From: Morinoia aosen
Lineage: Eukaryota; Arthropoda; Malacostraca; Amphipoda; Talitridae
NCBI GenBank assembly: GCA_030386875.1
Contig: CM059574.1
Location: 7,571,934 to 7,635,933, forward strand
DNA length: 64,000 bases
Direction: 5' to 3'
The notes under the pieces are model-generated. The model did no database searches, was not told where the DNA came from, and saw only the letters and a program-made list of their open reading frames with translations. Positions 10,901 through 23,070 of the stretch are shown here, one piece after another. The position numbers and the translations under genes were made by a program. Position 1 is the stretch's first letter, and every line of letters starts with the position of its first letter.

Positions 10901-12315
10901 CGGAGAATTTCAACTACACTCTGAACAGCTACGTTATCCAAGCATCATACGAAGGAGTTGAGGTTCATGACTTGGAAGTACCAGTGAAACTTATGTTCCG
11001 CCCGCTACAAGGAATAAACGATACTGTTTGCGTTTTTTGGGATTTCAAGAAAAACAATGGAATTGGAGGCTGGTCAAGAAATGGGTGCAGCGAAAGTAAA
11101 TTTGACTATAATACGGAGTTAACGACGTGCAACTGCAACCACTTAACTAACTTTGCTCTTCTCATTAATTTCGATTCAATTGAGTTTGCTGAAGCCCATG
11201 TCTTACCACTGGAAGCCATCACTATAATCGGTGGAACGCTTTCTATCTTTGGGTTACTAATGGTTTTTCTTACGTTTTATCTTTTCAAGGAATGGCGCAA
11301 GTCCCTGACTAACAAAATACTAGTAAGCTATTCAGCTGCTGTGTTTTTCAGCATGGTTATATTTTTAGGGGGCATTAAGCAAACAGGAAACTATATATTA
11401 TGTCGAAGCGTAGCTGTGTTTCTTCATTATTTCATTTTAGCTTCTTTTGGGTGGATGCTTGTAGAAGGTGTTCACCTCTATTATAAATTTGTTCAGGTTT
11501 TGGGTACCTATATTCCAGGGTTTTTAAGGAAAGTTGCAATTTGTGCTTGGGGACTACCCCTCATACCCATAATTTGCCTGCTGGTGTACGACAGCTCTCA
11601 GTATGAAAGCCGAGGCCAGTTCAGTGTTGGCACGGGCATTTGCTGGATTTCTCATTTCGGTTTCAGGTACGCTTTCTTGCCTCCTCTGGTTATCACAATG
11701 ACTATAAATTTCATTTTATATGCCTTCATTATCCGAGGTGCTGTTTGTAAAAAACCGAAACTTCCTCCTAATACCTGTATTACCAGACGCGCTCTTCTTA
11801 TTAATCAACTGAGCATGGCTGTTCGTGTGTTTTTTTTGCTAGGCTTAACATGGATATTTGGTCTTCTGGCCATAACAAACGCTCGGTTGGTCTTCTCGTA
11901 CCTATTTTCTATTTTTAACACATCGCAAGGGTTCTTCATCTTCGTATTTCGTGTGTGTCGCGAAAGATCAGCCCGAACTCTGTGGTCAAAGTTTTTGTCT
12001 ACAGTCACTAGGAACTTTACAGGGTTGTTTTCTTACGCTTCGGCTACTGTTCATAGTCAGTCGCCTAACATGAGTGCTACGTCAGCTGACAACAAAACCA
12101 AATGGAATAAGAATACTTCAGTTCCTCACACTCCTGTTATTTTCGTTCGAGCAGGCAAGGTCGTAAAAGAAACGAACGAAAGTCAAACTGTTGGCAACAA
12201 AATCACTTTAGTGTCTGTGAAAAATATTGAGAATGAAGGGCGGTTGTCTTCGATGGATTCTGCTCCTGCTGTCGACCATACCGCTATTGAATACAAATAT
12301 AAAAAGGAAGAATAA
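7924..12315 (+). CDS. Adhesion (family B2) GPCR, large 3' exon, with one in-frame TAA
   Basis: Codes for the end of Ig domain 1, the rest of the ectodomain, the 7TM core and tail; there are 692 codons before an in-frame TAA at 10000-10002 and 770 after it, all in one frame. Order by position: Ig-like 1 (to about 8125; GTFSCEVW), SEA-like (8126-8430), HormR-like (8440-8610), two C-type-lectin-like domains (8610-9030 and 9090-9495; SWEQAHERCKELGAVLPQP ... FICEE), Ig-like 2 (9510-9755; GYYKCFAW), SEA-like 2 (9756-10110), HormR (10150-10290; CHGDFLEGYFW), GAIN (10300-11010), GPS (11020-11165) with CNCNHLTNFALL, helices from about 11196 to 11960, and a Ser/Thr-rich tail. The GPS cleavage pair HL|T is intact and TNFALLINF fits the tethered agonist. 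The family senses ligand or force at the cell surface and signals through G proteins. The start is a splice acceptor at 7922-7923, not an ATG. The exon ends 33 bp before a retroelement. Confidence 0.93.
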
Positions 12316-12348
12316 TACTCATTGAATCCATGTCGTGGATAGAATACT

Positions 12349-12511
12349 TGTGCGGCGAGTAACCGATATCGTGGTAAAGGAAACTCAGGAGACGTTTTCA
12401 CAGGTGTTTACTAGGAGGAGGTGACGAGAACGATAGCAAGAATTCTAACGGGCCGAGGGCTTATAAAGACTCCTCGAGGCTTGGGGTTGGGGTATCAATG
12501 GTGCACACACA
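12349..12511 (-). repeat. 3' LTR of the outer Ty3-type element
   Basis: 163 bp, TG...CA bounded, about 95% like the copy at 25479-25640. It contains GGCTTATAAAGACTCC, a TATA-like stretch, in both copies. On the minus strand it is preceded directly by a purine-rich tract, which marks it as the 3' LTR. Confidence 0.9.
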
Positions 12512-13367
12512 TGCCTCCCCCATCATATTTTGTAAGATAGGTACCCAGCACCGAAATCATGCAACTAATTTTTGGTATAATAATAAATCACAAAAATTTT
12601 ATCACTCCTGATCAACAGAGTATTGATTACCATTGGCGCCGTTCCTCAAGCGGGTAATTATATTATATTTATATGCAGTTAATTATCGGATAACAATTTA
12701 GTACAATATTCAAAACATTTTTCCATAGCACACCTCGTCTTAGTTTCATCAAGAAAGAAAATACACAACAATAAAACGCATTAACGTAAGCAGGAAAAAG
12801 GGGAGGCAGCGAACAATATGAGGCCTTCTTTTCAACATTATAAAATTAAAACACGAGTTGCTAAAGTACTCGATACATGCTGCGAACGAAATACACATGT
12901 CATCAATGTATGGTAGGGGAAAAATAAACGCCAGATAGAAATAATTCTAAAAACGAAGTTAAAAGAAAAATAAATTTGATTCGCATTAATATAAAGAATC
13001 TCTTCGCATTTAAACAGTTTTCTTGCAACGCAATAAATCAATAACTACTAAAAATCGTAACTAATAGGTAATCACCTCTATAAATTTGAAACTAACCGCA
13101 TAGTAGACAATTCTACTGAGAAACATTACCAATTACGCGAACACCATTCCTTAACAATCGAACAATCACCGAAACAATCGAACATAGAAAAAGAATAAAA
13201 ATTTTTTTACCACGTAGGTAAGGATTAATGAGTACGCAGTGACAGCCATAATAAATTGAACCTATGATTTAATCCATTAGTTATCAAATGAATAATTACT
13301 TTTGAAGAATGAAGTAAGGAAAAACGGATAACAGATCCGTAGACTTCGAAACAGAGTTAAATGAATA
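12512..13367 (-). mobile_element. 3' internal region of the outer LTR element, no coding sequence
   Basis: AT-rich sequence between the 3' LTR and the plus-strand LTR fragment. Its left end is the polypurine tract of the outer element. No domain is recognisable in any frame. Confidence 0.5.
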
Positions 13368-15300
13368 AGTCTCCCCTAAAGCCGTCAAGGTCGTCATTGT
13401 TGACAACACCATTGATGCGGCGCCAGGGTGTCTGGGCTGGGCATCGCCCATTAAAGTGTGTGAAGACTACACGTTTTTAATACGTGACTCGTGTAGGGTT
13501 TATCTTGGGGTTTATCTCACATGTATCCTGTTCGAAGGTCAGCGTCCATTTAAGCTCCCGCACTTGTCGAGGGAGTCAGTCGTAGTCCACGGTCAAGCAC
13601 ATGACCTTGTTCTACTTAGCTACGCAGTTCAGCGTGCCCGTGACCTTTCTCGCACGCGCTAATATTGTAACTTACTGAATACAGCTGTCGCTCTTCCAGT
13701 GTTTCGTTATCCTACTGAATAGGATATCGAATAAATACGAACTCTGGACCGTACCTGAGAACGAAACCACCAGGTGAGGAACCTATAATTGGCGCCCGAA
13801 CCAGGTTTGTGAAAATCTGTGAACAATTTTGTCTTCAGTGTTTTTGATGGTGTGTTAAAGTACTGTTTCCAGCGTAATAGTGCATTAATAATAATAATAA
13901 TAATAGTGCATTATTAGAGCCGGAGTATTGACAGTGTATTGACAGTGTTTCAGTGGTGCTATTTCTAAAGGAATGAGCTTAACTCGAGATCACTCTTCAT
14001 CGAGTGAGTCTGAACTCGAAGACAGCCTCGCGGAGTCGCCAAGATTGACGGCTGCCGAACGTGAATTACTCGAAAACTTAGCAGATAACCCTCGTGATCC
14101 CCGACCCAGTCGTTCCCGAAAACCGCCAGCTAGATACTCCCCGGCCGATTACGACACTCCACGACGATTCTTCGGAGAGGCAGTAGCGACGACAGCATCA
14201 AATAAGGCAACCGCGGTGACAACAACTACGTCAACAATGACGACTACAGTTTCCTTGACTGCAACCACAATGGTTGCATTAGCAACAGGGACGACTCCGA
14301 GTGTGTTGGGACCGAATCTTAACGTGATTCCAACTGCAGCAGTAGCGGGCACTAGATTGCCTGGACAGATGGAACTCGTAGCTCCATCCACGAGAGACAT
14401 TGTTAATTTCAGAGGTCGTCCAATGCCTGGCGACCCGCCGTCTACAAGAGGGACCGCGGAAACGAATGTCAAAGTCTACTTACAACAATTGGAATCGTAT
14501 TTTACGACGTTCAATATTACCGATGATAAAATTAAGATTCAAAGTCTCGTTTCAACAGTGCATCGTCGCTTTGGCGACGCGCGGATAGTTGTCGCGCAAT
14601 TCGAGGACGAGGAATATCAGGACTATTCGTACGACGATGTGGCTGCGGAGATGCTCGCTATTTATGGCGATAAGAGTGCTTCCTCTTTCGTGGAGGCGGC
14701 CAGAGAGGCATTGAGTCTCACACAGCGTTTAAGCTCAGAAACGGACCACAACGTATTGATCGCGCTCACGCGAGAAGCTGCACGGAATGTAATGAGTACG
14801 TTCCTGAACCGGACCAGCTACAACCATCGACGTGAACAGCGCCCACTGCCAGAAGTGATCACCAATGTCATCTTTGCGCTGTTGGCGTCGGACCTATTCA
14901 CAAAAAGGGTTCTGACAGCGACAGTATTGAACGCTGGCGAGAGTAGCAAGAACTCCACAATATATCGCTCGCTTAAAGATTTTATATGGACGCTGACCTT
15001 CGAACAGGATACATGTGAGATAAACCCCAAGATAAACCCTACAATTGCTCGACGGGCAGTACGCGAATGACGAAGTCCTTTTGGAACTCGTTACTACAAA
15101 ACTTAGTGATATTGGTTACATTGGTTATTAAGCATCAAGTATGCGGTTATATGAAATTCGGGTTAGTTATATACCCAACAAGGACAATAAAGAACAAAAA
15201 GAAATTAGGAAATTTGGTAAACCTGTCAAACGTAAAACACATCACACCGTTCAAGGTAAACAGAGTTGAGCAATCATAGTTAATTTTTAGATAGTCACCC
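13368..15300 (+). mobile_element. Plus-strand LTR-element fragment: LTR, Lys-type primer site, gag
   Basis: A probable LTR at about 13368-13789 (AGT... to ...AAT, errantivirus-like ends) is followed by TGGCGCCCGAACC at 13790, a primer-binding site of the tRNA-Lys type. A long gag-like frame runs from about 13.97 to 15.07 kb. It has an acidic and serine-rich N-terminus, a Thr-rich linker and a helical region with the look of a capsid domain. No polymerase follows and no second LTR was found, so the element is a truncated fossil. Its orientation is opposite to the surrounding Ty3-type element, so it is probably a nested insertion. The left edge is tentative. Confidence 0.6.
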
Positions 15301-15399
15301 AAGTTGAAGACACAAAGTAAAGTACTCAATTGGCATCAATAATTTGGCATCGTTATCCTTCCTTTGCACAAGTTAACTCGATTTACCACAAATTTATGT

Positions 15400-15920
15400 T
15401 ACACTTCCGTTGCCAGCAAGGCGAAGGTTTGCCCCAAACCTGGCATAGTGTGACTAGAACTCTCCCGCCGTCTTGAGCACCTAGGCTGTTTCAACCCAGA
15501 CTTCACGTTGATTATCACGTGTCCCCTAACAGTTATAGTGCTTATATGTCCCCTGACAGGGGTGTTTAATGTTCCTTTTGCTTTGAACGCGTTCCGACGG
15601 AGGTGAAAATCCTCCGCTTTGATTCGTTCGGCAAGCAGCTCCATCTGTTTCCGTATGTAGAAAAACTAAGACGATTAGAGCCATCACGACGAGTATTAGT
15701 ATCATTACTATCACGTCGCTGATCCTGTCCGGTATGAAGTCCATTGAAGCATTCGCAGCCACCCAATCTTGGGTCAGTGAGCCCTTGTGCTCCACCAAGA
15801 CTGCAGTAAGGGTATCGACACTTACGGAAGTAATTTTGTTGCCCATCTCGACCTGGTTGTTCACCCACTAGGACCTGCAATTGGAACGAGAGCGAGACTT
15901 GAATTAGCATGGCCATGTAT
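15400..15920 (-). mobile_element. Envelope-like tail of the minus-strand Ty3 element (fossil)
   Basis: A minus-strand frame contains an extracellular-looking stretch, DWVAANASMDFIPDRIS, then a strong membrane helix (VIVMILILVVMALIVLVFL) and a short hydrophilic tail. It lies downstream of integrase, where insect errantivirus-type elements keep their envelope gene. The match is by position and shape only; no envelope motif is recognised. It is broken. Confidence 0.35.
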
Positions 15921-17099
15921 GAAAAAACAGTGTCAGAAAGAAATAATGATCTAACTTAATCAAAATACAATCATAAATACAATCATTCGATGAACGTTAC
16001 TCGTCCTTCAAACTTCAAAGTCAAATCTAATACTAACTGTTTCCGAATTAGTTAACTACAAGTGAAAAACAATTAAACTAATTGCCAATTAATAAATTGA
16101 TAGCAGCAAACGCATCCGCATACAGAGTTGCAAACAGGAAATGTCCAGTTATTTTAAATGCTGATCCGAATCGAAGTGATTTATGAATAAAGCTCCCACG
16201 ATGTATTTCGTCTCACCAACGTAAGGTCTTGTCAGCGATGTCATATCGCAATGCGGAAATCGCAACCCATTTTAAATTGGCAATTTAGCATCAAGATTCG
16301 AGTAAACGTGGAGTTGATTGGCATCTACAAAAAACTAATTAAAAATGCAATTCCAGAGATCGTGAGAACACACGTTGATTCATGGACGTGATCCACGATA
16401 TTTGATAACCTTGAAAATTACAGTACAAAACTTAAGCTTAACCTAGGGTAACCAAGCAAGGAAAACAAAGAAGATACTTAATACCTAGTTAACACGTTAA
16501 ATTGAGTAATTCAGTCATAACTTTTAGCAAAATCGTAACCTGTCATGTCTTAAGTATTATAATCGCAAATATAGTTATAGGTAAATCTGTACGTTGTCAG
16601 TTCCTTTTACTTAGCGGTAGCACATGGTTCATGTTACTCTTATGAATTTTGTGTCCAATTTTAATTTCGACCCAATGTCCTTTGACTTTCGTAATTATTC
16701 CTGGCCCATGCCATGAAAGGTCTAATTTGTTCATTTTAAAATGTTTTTTTTAACATCACCCTGTCACCAATACTGAACTCTTTATTTTCAAGTTTGAGAT
16801 TGTGGAACATAGTGCGTTCCGTCGTATTATTTGCGATTAAATTCAGAATGTTCTCAACAATTTGAGCCACTTATTTTGCACGAAAGTTTACTAAGTCTAT
16901 TTCGTCATCGTAACTGTAGGAAATGGAGAAATTTCTCCGCGAAAATATGGGCATGTATCTCTTCTGAAAACGACATAACTGGGCGTGTCTCCCAATGTCG
17001 TATTCAACGCGTTGTTCATGGCGTTTTCTACCATTTCCAAACATTGATCCCACTCCGTATGAGCTAGGGAATGTATGTTCAATTTCAGTAAATTTGTTA

Positions 17100-18780
17100 T
17101 TTTTCAATTGTTTCGTTCAACTATAGCAACCGAATGAGGGCTAAAAGCTAGAACTTCTTTCTTTGCAATAACATGTATTTTGGCAAATTGTTTTACTGCT
17201 ACCGATTTAAATTCAAGGGCGTTATCACTTATCAGCGTTTTCGGGTACCCGAAAGTGCTAAAGCAATTTCCTAAACATGATATGACTGTGTCTGTTCGAC
17301 GGTTACTGTTTGTGTACAATTTACAGTATCGTGAAAATGAATCAATTACACCAAGTATGTATTTATTCTCATTATCGGTCACTTTGAGGGGACCAACAAA
17401 GTCCATTGAAACTACTTCAAAAGTTTTTTTCGCTATAGGAGCCGCTAAAATTTTTATGGGTACGGAAGGGTGTGCTTTAAGAAGTTTGCAAACTTCACAA
17501 TTTTGCACAAATTTTCTTACGATCGTTTTTCTAGACTATTAAAATATTTGAGCTTGAATTTGAATAGAGTGTGCAAAGCATCCTTATGGTACAAGGAATG
17601 TATAGCTAGAATTGCCTTCTTCATGAGAGAAGTTGGCACCACTGATGTTAATATAGTGCTTGGTCGAGTGTCATTGCGTCGCCGTCGATACAATATGTCA
17701 TTTACAATTAAATAACTTTGTAAGTCAGGAATTGTAGTCGTACTTTTATGAAGTAACGCCTCTCTAACTTCGATGCAAAATGGATCTTGCTTTTGCTCGT
17801 CAATGAACTCTTTTAAAGTCCAGGAAATTTTTTTTTCTCTCGGGACATAGTCAATTAATTTCATGTCAACACGTCGTTACCGTGTGATTGCATCGTCGAG
17901 TCAGTGAGAACGTCTTGTTTTGCTTTAGCTCGCGTCTGCGCTACGTACATCTCAGATTCAAGCTCAGGCTTAATGTGTCACAGCATTCTAATTCTTTAAT
18001 AGTTAGTTGATCATTGTTGTCTGGTAGCCTGCTTAGGTAGTCGGCTACGACGTTTTGCCTACCTGGTAAATAATGAACGACAGGGTCGTATGAGTGAATG
18101 TTAATGCACCATCGAGCCATTGCCGTATCCTCTGGTATTTTTTTCGTGAATAGCGGAGCAAGTGGACGGTGGTCCGTGTATACATGGATGGGATATCTAA
18201 TAATTAGGTATTTAAATGCTTTGAGAGCACTGTAAATGGCAAAAAGTTCTTTTTTCGTAGTGCTGTAACGTTTTTGACTAGAATTTAAACTTTTGCTGAA
18301 GTATGCAACTGAACTCATTAGTTTATCGCTTAAATATTCGGGCTGCATCATGACGGATCCTATGCCAAAATTTGATGCATAAGTAAGTATGAGTAACGTC
18401 TTAGTAAAATCAGTTTGTCGTAAAACAGTCTCAGAAGTCAGGGCTGATTTTATGTAGTCAAAACTTTTTTGACAGTCGTTTGTCCACTTATAATTACCAC
18501 ATTTTTTTAATAATCTGTACAAGGGGTTCGCAATTACAGCAAACTGCGCTATGTAGTTGCGGAAATAATTGGCTACACCGAGGAATTGCTGCAATTCTTT
18601 TACATTTATTGGTGCCGGACAATTTTGCAACTTCTCGGAATACTTACACCGTATTCCATCGGCCGAAATAATATGACCTATGTACTCTATGTTTTTCTTG
18701 AAAAATTGACATTTTTCGAGTTTAATGCATAATTTACCAGTGCGGAGTGTCGTGAGGACAGTTTTAATATCGCACAAATG
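17100..18780 (-). mobile_element. Ty3-type RNase H and integrase region (fossil)
   Basis: On the minus strand, an RNase H segment at about 18.0-18.5 kb shows FAIYSALKAFKYLI and VYTDHRPLAPLF, followed by LPGRQNVVADYLSRLP, the classic end of Ty3 RNase H. The integrase core at about 17.1-17.5 kb reads VSMDFVGPLKV and LISDNALEF, the first two acidic positions of a DDE core. The whole is broken. Confidence 0.85.
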
Positions 18781-18789
18781 TTGCTCATT

Positions 18790-19940
18790 AGTTTATGAGT
18801 AAATTAATATATCTTCTAAAAATACGAAGCAAAGGCGCCCCAAAATAGGCGCAAGAACAGATGACATGACACGTTGAAAAACGCTTGGACTTGAACTGAG
18901 TCCAAATGGAATTTTTCTGAACTGGTATTTTTGGTAACCTATACTAAAGGCTGTCAATTTTCGACTTTCCTGTTCTAATTCTACTTGGTGGAATGCAGAC
19001 TTTAGATCCAGAGTGGAAAAGACGCTATTGCCACCTAATGTGGACAATATTTCGTCTATTCGTGGTATAGGAAACGACTCCTTGATCACGATTTTGTGTA
19101 TTGATCTAAAATCTATCACGGGTCGAATTTCTCCCGGCTTTTTCTTGACCACAATGACCGGAAAATTGTAATCTGACATGGAGTTTTCAATTATGCCCTG
19201 TGAGAGCATTTCTCTGTTGACCTTGGCCAACTCCTCCTGATATTTATGAGGTATGCTATAGGGTGGTATATTTAAAACTGGTGCATCAGTTTTAAACACA
19301 ATGTTATGTTTTGTCCCATTCGTGACACCTATAGTTTCGCCTTCTAACGTGATCACGTCACGGAAACTGTTCATCAATTCCAGTAATTTTAGTTTTACGC
19401 CAACTTCATCGCATGTTATATCATTAGTTGTTAACGGACGGCGTACGTCCTTCTGTACATTAGACACACTTTCGACTTGTGCATCAATTCCTAGTTCTTT
19501 ACTACCAGGAAACTCACACTCACAGTTATTGCCGCGAACATCGACTTTCGACTCAAGTTTCTCCTTGGCCATGGTCTTTATTTCACCACGTCCTGAGATG
19601 ACTTCAAGTGAATCCGACGTAACCTCAACATAATTCGCCTCTTTCAGCACTTACATTCGTGAGAGAAAGTTCGGCCTCAACTTCTTCCCCAACTAATGCT
19701 TCCATGTTACACAGCATTGTGTTTTCGCTAAAATGAATGGCATCATCTGTCGGGTTCAGGATTAATAAGGGCACATTCCCTTCTTCATTGACTGTAACTA
19801 TTGATTTTGCTATTAGTGCTCCACTATTTAGTCCTCTTTTTAACACTATATATTCACCGGGCTTAGCCTTTTTGACAAAGGCATTAATTAGCTTGATGCA
19901 ATTTGCAGGCACTTCTATTACGTCACAGTGAACCACCAGC
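18790..19940 (-). mobile_element. Ty3-type reverse transcriptase region (fossil)
   Basis: The minus strand reads RPVIDFRSIHKIVIKESFPI and FSTLDLKSAFHQVEL, then KIPFGLSSSPSVFQ. These are the finger and palm motifs of Ty3/gypsy reverse transcriptases. It lies between protease and RNase H as in a complete element of this family, and is broken like the rest. Confidence 0.88.
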
Positions 19941-22240
19941 GGTTTCTCTTTTTTACGTCTTGCCTTGGCTGTTCAGTCACACTCTCGAGCTGAGCCTCTT
20001 TTTTGTCAACAAGTTTTTTTCTCTCGCGCGCACTAGCTCTGCCGCGGTATTTTTTGCTCTGCTTAGCAACTACTATATCTGACAGGAAACAGTCACTGTT
20101 TATTATATTCATTAAAATGGCTTCTCTACTTGTTGTAGGCTTATTTTCGATTTCATTGAAAGGTACTCTGGTTCCTTCCCTTATGAGAGAACCATCTTTC
20201 AAGTTAATCACTGCATTGGTTAATACGTCTCTTCCTAAAATCAAATCATATTTGAATTTAGCATCTTTAATTTCTAAAGCACTAGTCTTAAGTACTTTGC
20301 CAGTACCAGGTATAGAGATATTTAAGTCAACCTCACCGCTAACATTACGCTTTCCGTTTAGGCCTCCAACTCTCAAAAAACTCGGTTTTAACTTTTCTTT
20401 GGGGTATTTGATGTTACTGTAACTAATGAGGCATTTTTCGCTACCGCTATCTAGCTGCGCGCTTAGGTACTTATCTTGATTAGAGAGGATGATTGTGGGC
20501 TTACTGGATTTCTTAAACGTGACGAGATCGGTGTCTTCTTTCTTAAGACGTCCTGCCCCTACAAACGTAGTGTTGAAATAAACCTCAACTGCTTTCTTTT
20601 GTGGTATCTAATCAGCCAGTTCTTCATCTTTCAACCTGGCAAACCTATTTCTACAGTTAAATAATGGATCTAGATTTGATTCACTTTGATCGTGTTTACA
20701 CTTAGCCATCTCAGTATCTGGATTCGTTTCGTCCACAGCTTTAGGATTAACGAGAGTCTTGCGGTGACCCTCGGACTTCGTCTCGCTCCTTCCTACACCT
20801 CCTAATACTCTTCCTGTAAAAAATCTCGGTTGTCTTTTTCGTACTCCTCACCATAGTGCACCTCGTGCCTACCACGGTTATTTACGCCTCTATATGCATT
20901 GTACCTCCGCAAGTAAGCTTTATAGCGCCAGACTTCATTCTCTGACGCTCTACAGTTTCGAACGAAATGCTCTCCTCCGCATGCAATGCAGGGGCCAACG
21001 GCTCTAGGTTTGCTTTGACCTCCTTGAGTTCGACAGTTGGCTTCACCATGACCTGAAACGTTGCATGACCTGCAGAAAGGTGAGCCTCTCGTTCTAGCTG
21101 GAAAGTGCTCTGTGGCGTGACTCGAGCTTTCTGCCCGCAAAGTGTTACATTCAAGGGAACCTATTTTTCTATCACCTACATAGCCACTGACATTCCTTCC
21201 TACTCTAGGATTTCTCAGCCAAGGTCGAGGAAATGACCTCCGACCCGGGAAACGCCCTCTACGGTAATTTCCGTAGAAAACTTCACTTTCATGAGGGGAA
21301 TCTTGCACATCACTATGGTCTTCTGATTCGGTAACTTCTGCTACAAAGGTTTCTCTATTGTACTGCGTCTCGCACTGAGTCGCAACTATCTGTTTATGCT
21401 CGGGTTGATTTCGAAAAGCGGCAACAATACATGCCAATAATTCCTCTGACGTATTGAACGACGCATCAAATAACTTCTTAGCAAAAGACTCGTAGAGCAA
21501 GGATGCTAGCACCGAAATAGCTAAGCTAAGATCAATACTGTCTCCTACAAAACGTTTTAGTTCTACTTGACTTGTACTAGCCCTGAAAAGAGGGTGTCTC
21601 GACCACGTTATTGAGGTCGAGCTTAACAAATGTTCCGACAACTTGCTAATATTAGCAAATGCGGTTACCAACTGGGCCGCAAGTGCATCGTTCCTAACGA
21701 AGCGCAACTGATTTAAATCACACGCTAACGCGTGGATGGATTTTTCGCCTCTAGCTACATAGATGTCATCCAAAATATTGACGACATTTTCAAAGGAGTA
21801 ATGAAGGTCGGAATTGACAAAATTGGTCACTATTGAATTGAAATCTCCTACCTGTTTATTAGCTGATCTAACTAACAACTTTTTTGGTACTGTCGGAATT
21901 CACATCCGGTTGTAGCGTCATGTAAGCGCGCAAGTTTCCTATATGCGTCTTGAATGTTTCATTCCCAATGAAGTCGGGGTCTTCTCGACGTCTACGTCCA
22001 CGAAATAGTGGCAACTCGACGGCCGAAAGGATTGTTCCTGATCTCGGAATGTTTGCTGCAATTTCTCTTGCTAAAGTGCTAGTATTTGTATTTGGGCCAC
22101 CTGCCGCGCTAGCTGCTGTATCAGTCATTGCTGGATTGCTCTCAGCACGAAATATAGCTTTACTTACACGACCTCTACTTGTTTTGGTCGCTGTTGTTCG
22201 AATATTTTCGTCTGAATCGGACGTGTCTGACATACAGTAG
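19920..22240 (-). mobile_element. Ty3-type gag and protease region (fossil)
   Basis: Gag occupies about 20.8-22.2 kb. Its C-terminal part carries two zinc knuckles, CRSCNVSGHGEANC and CIACGGEHFVRNC, after an Arg/Gly-rich stretch. Protease-like sequence at about 19.9-20.4 kb includes DLILGRDVL, typical of the C-terminal half of Ty3 aspartic proteases. The leader (22.24-23.07 kb) has no coding content. The region is broken. Confidence 0.8.
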
Positions 22241-23070
22241 GCAATTAATTTTTACACAATCCTAATCCTTAGAAATCAACATTTGCTAAAAGATCAATTT
22301 TGCACACTACAGCAATAACATCAATAAACACAATTAGTAATACAATTTTCAAAATAAAGAACTCATCAAAAAAATATCACTCACTTCAAACGTTATAGCT
22401 ATTCTGCACAACTTCAATTTACTACTGCGGCGGCACTGCTCTTGCTACTCTAGCAAAGCCTTACGCATGCTGTCTGCTGCTTGCTCTATGTACCGCTCAC
22501 GGCCTTGAACCGATGCAAAAAATAATCTGCTTCTCGCTTAAGCAAAAAAATACTCTCTGGCTGCACGCATTGCCTGCTTGCACAGCAACTGCGCTGCTAC
22601 GATAAGGCGAACAAACTACGTTAATTGAGTGCAAGCAATTTACTTAGCTTCCACTGGCTGAATGAAGGAAGTGAAGTCGCTCGCATTGTAGACGTACACT
22701 GGCATGACTGCAGGGTAGATGTAGACGAAGTAGCCGTTGTAGATTACTCGTTGTAGAGTGTCGCACCAAACTGTAGTTGCAGCACCACTTCTGTGTCTTC
22801 TACGGCGTCAAAGACGAGTACTTTCGTTCGGAAGGGATAGCAGGTATCTATCTACGCTGAAAACTGCGCGTAGGTCTCCAGAAGTGCAGCATACGATATC
22901 TTAAAGCTGATGTTGACAACAGACGGAAACAGTTGTCGAAGACTCGTATTGTTGTTGCTGCCAGTCATTGACGCGTTTTTCGAAATTTTTAGTGATCGAA
23001 ATTGACGGTGTAGCAATTTCTGGTAGGTTTTCGAATTTTTGGTAATCTTCTTGATCTCTTATTTACTTCT

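Noticed and set aside
14149-14472. 107-codon minus-strand frame across the plus-strand gag
   Set aside because: Shadow of the Thr/Ala-rich gag linker on the other strand; Val/Ala-rich and without domain.
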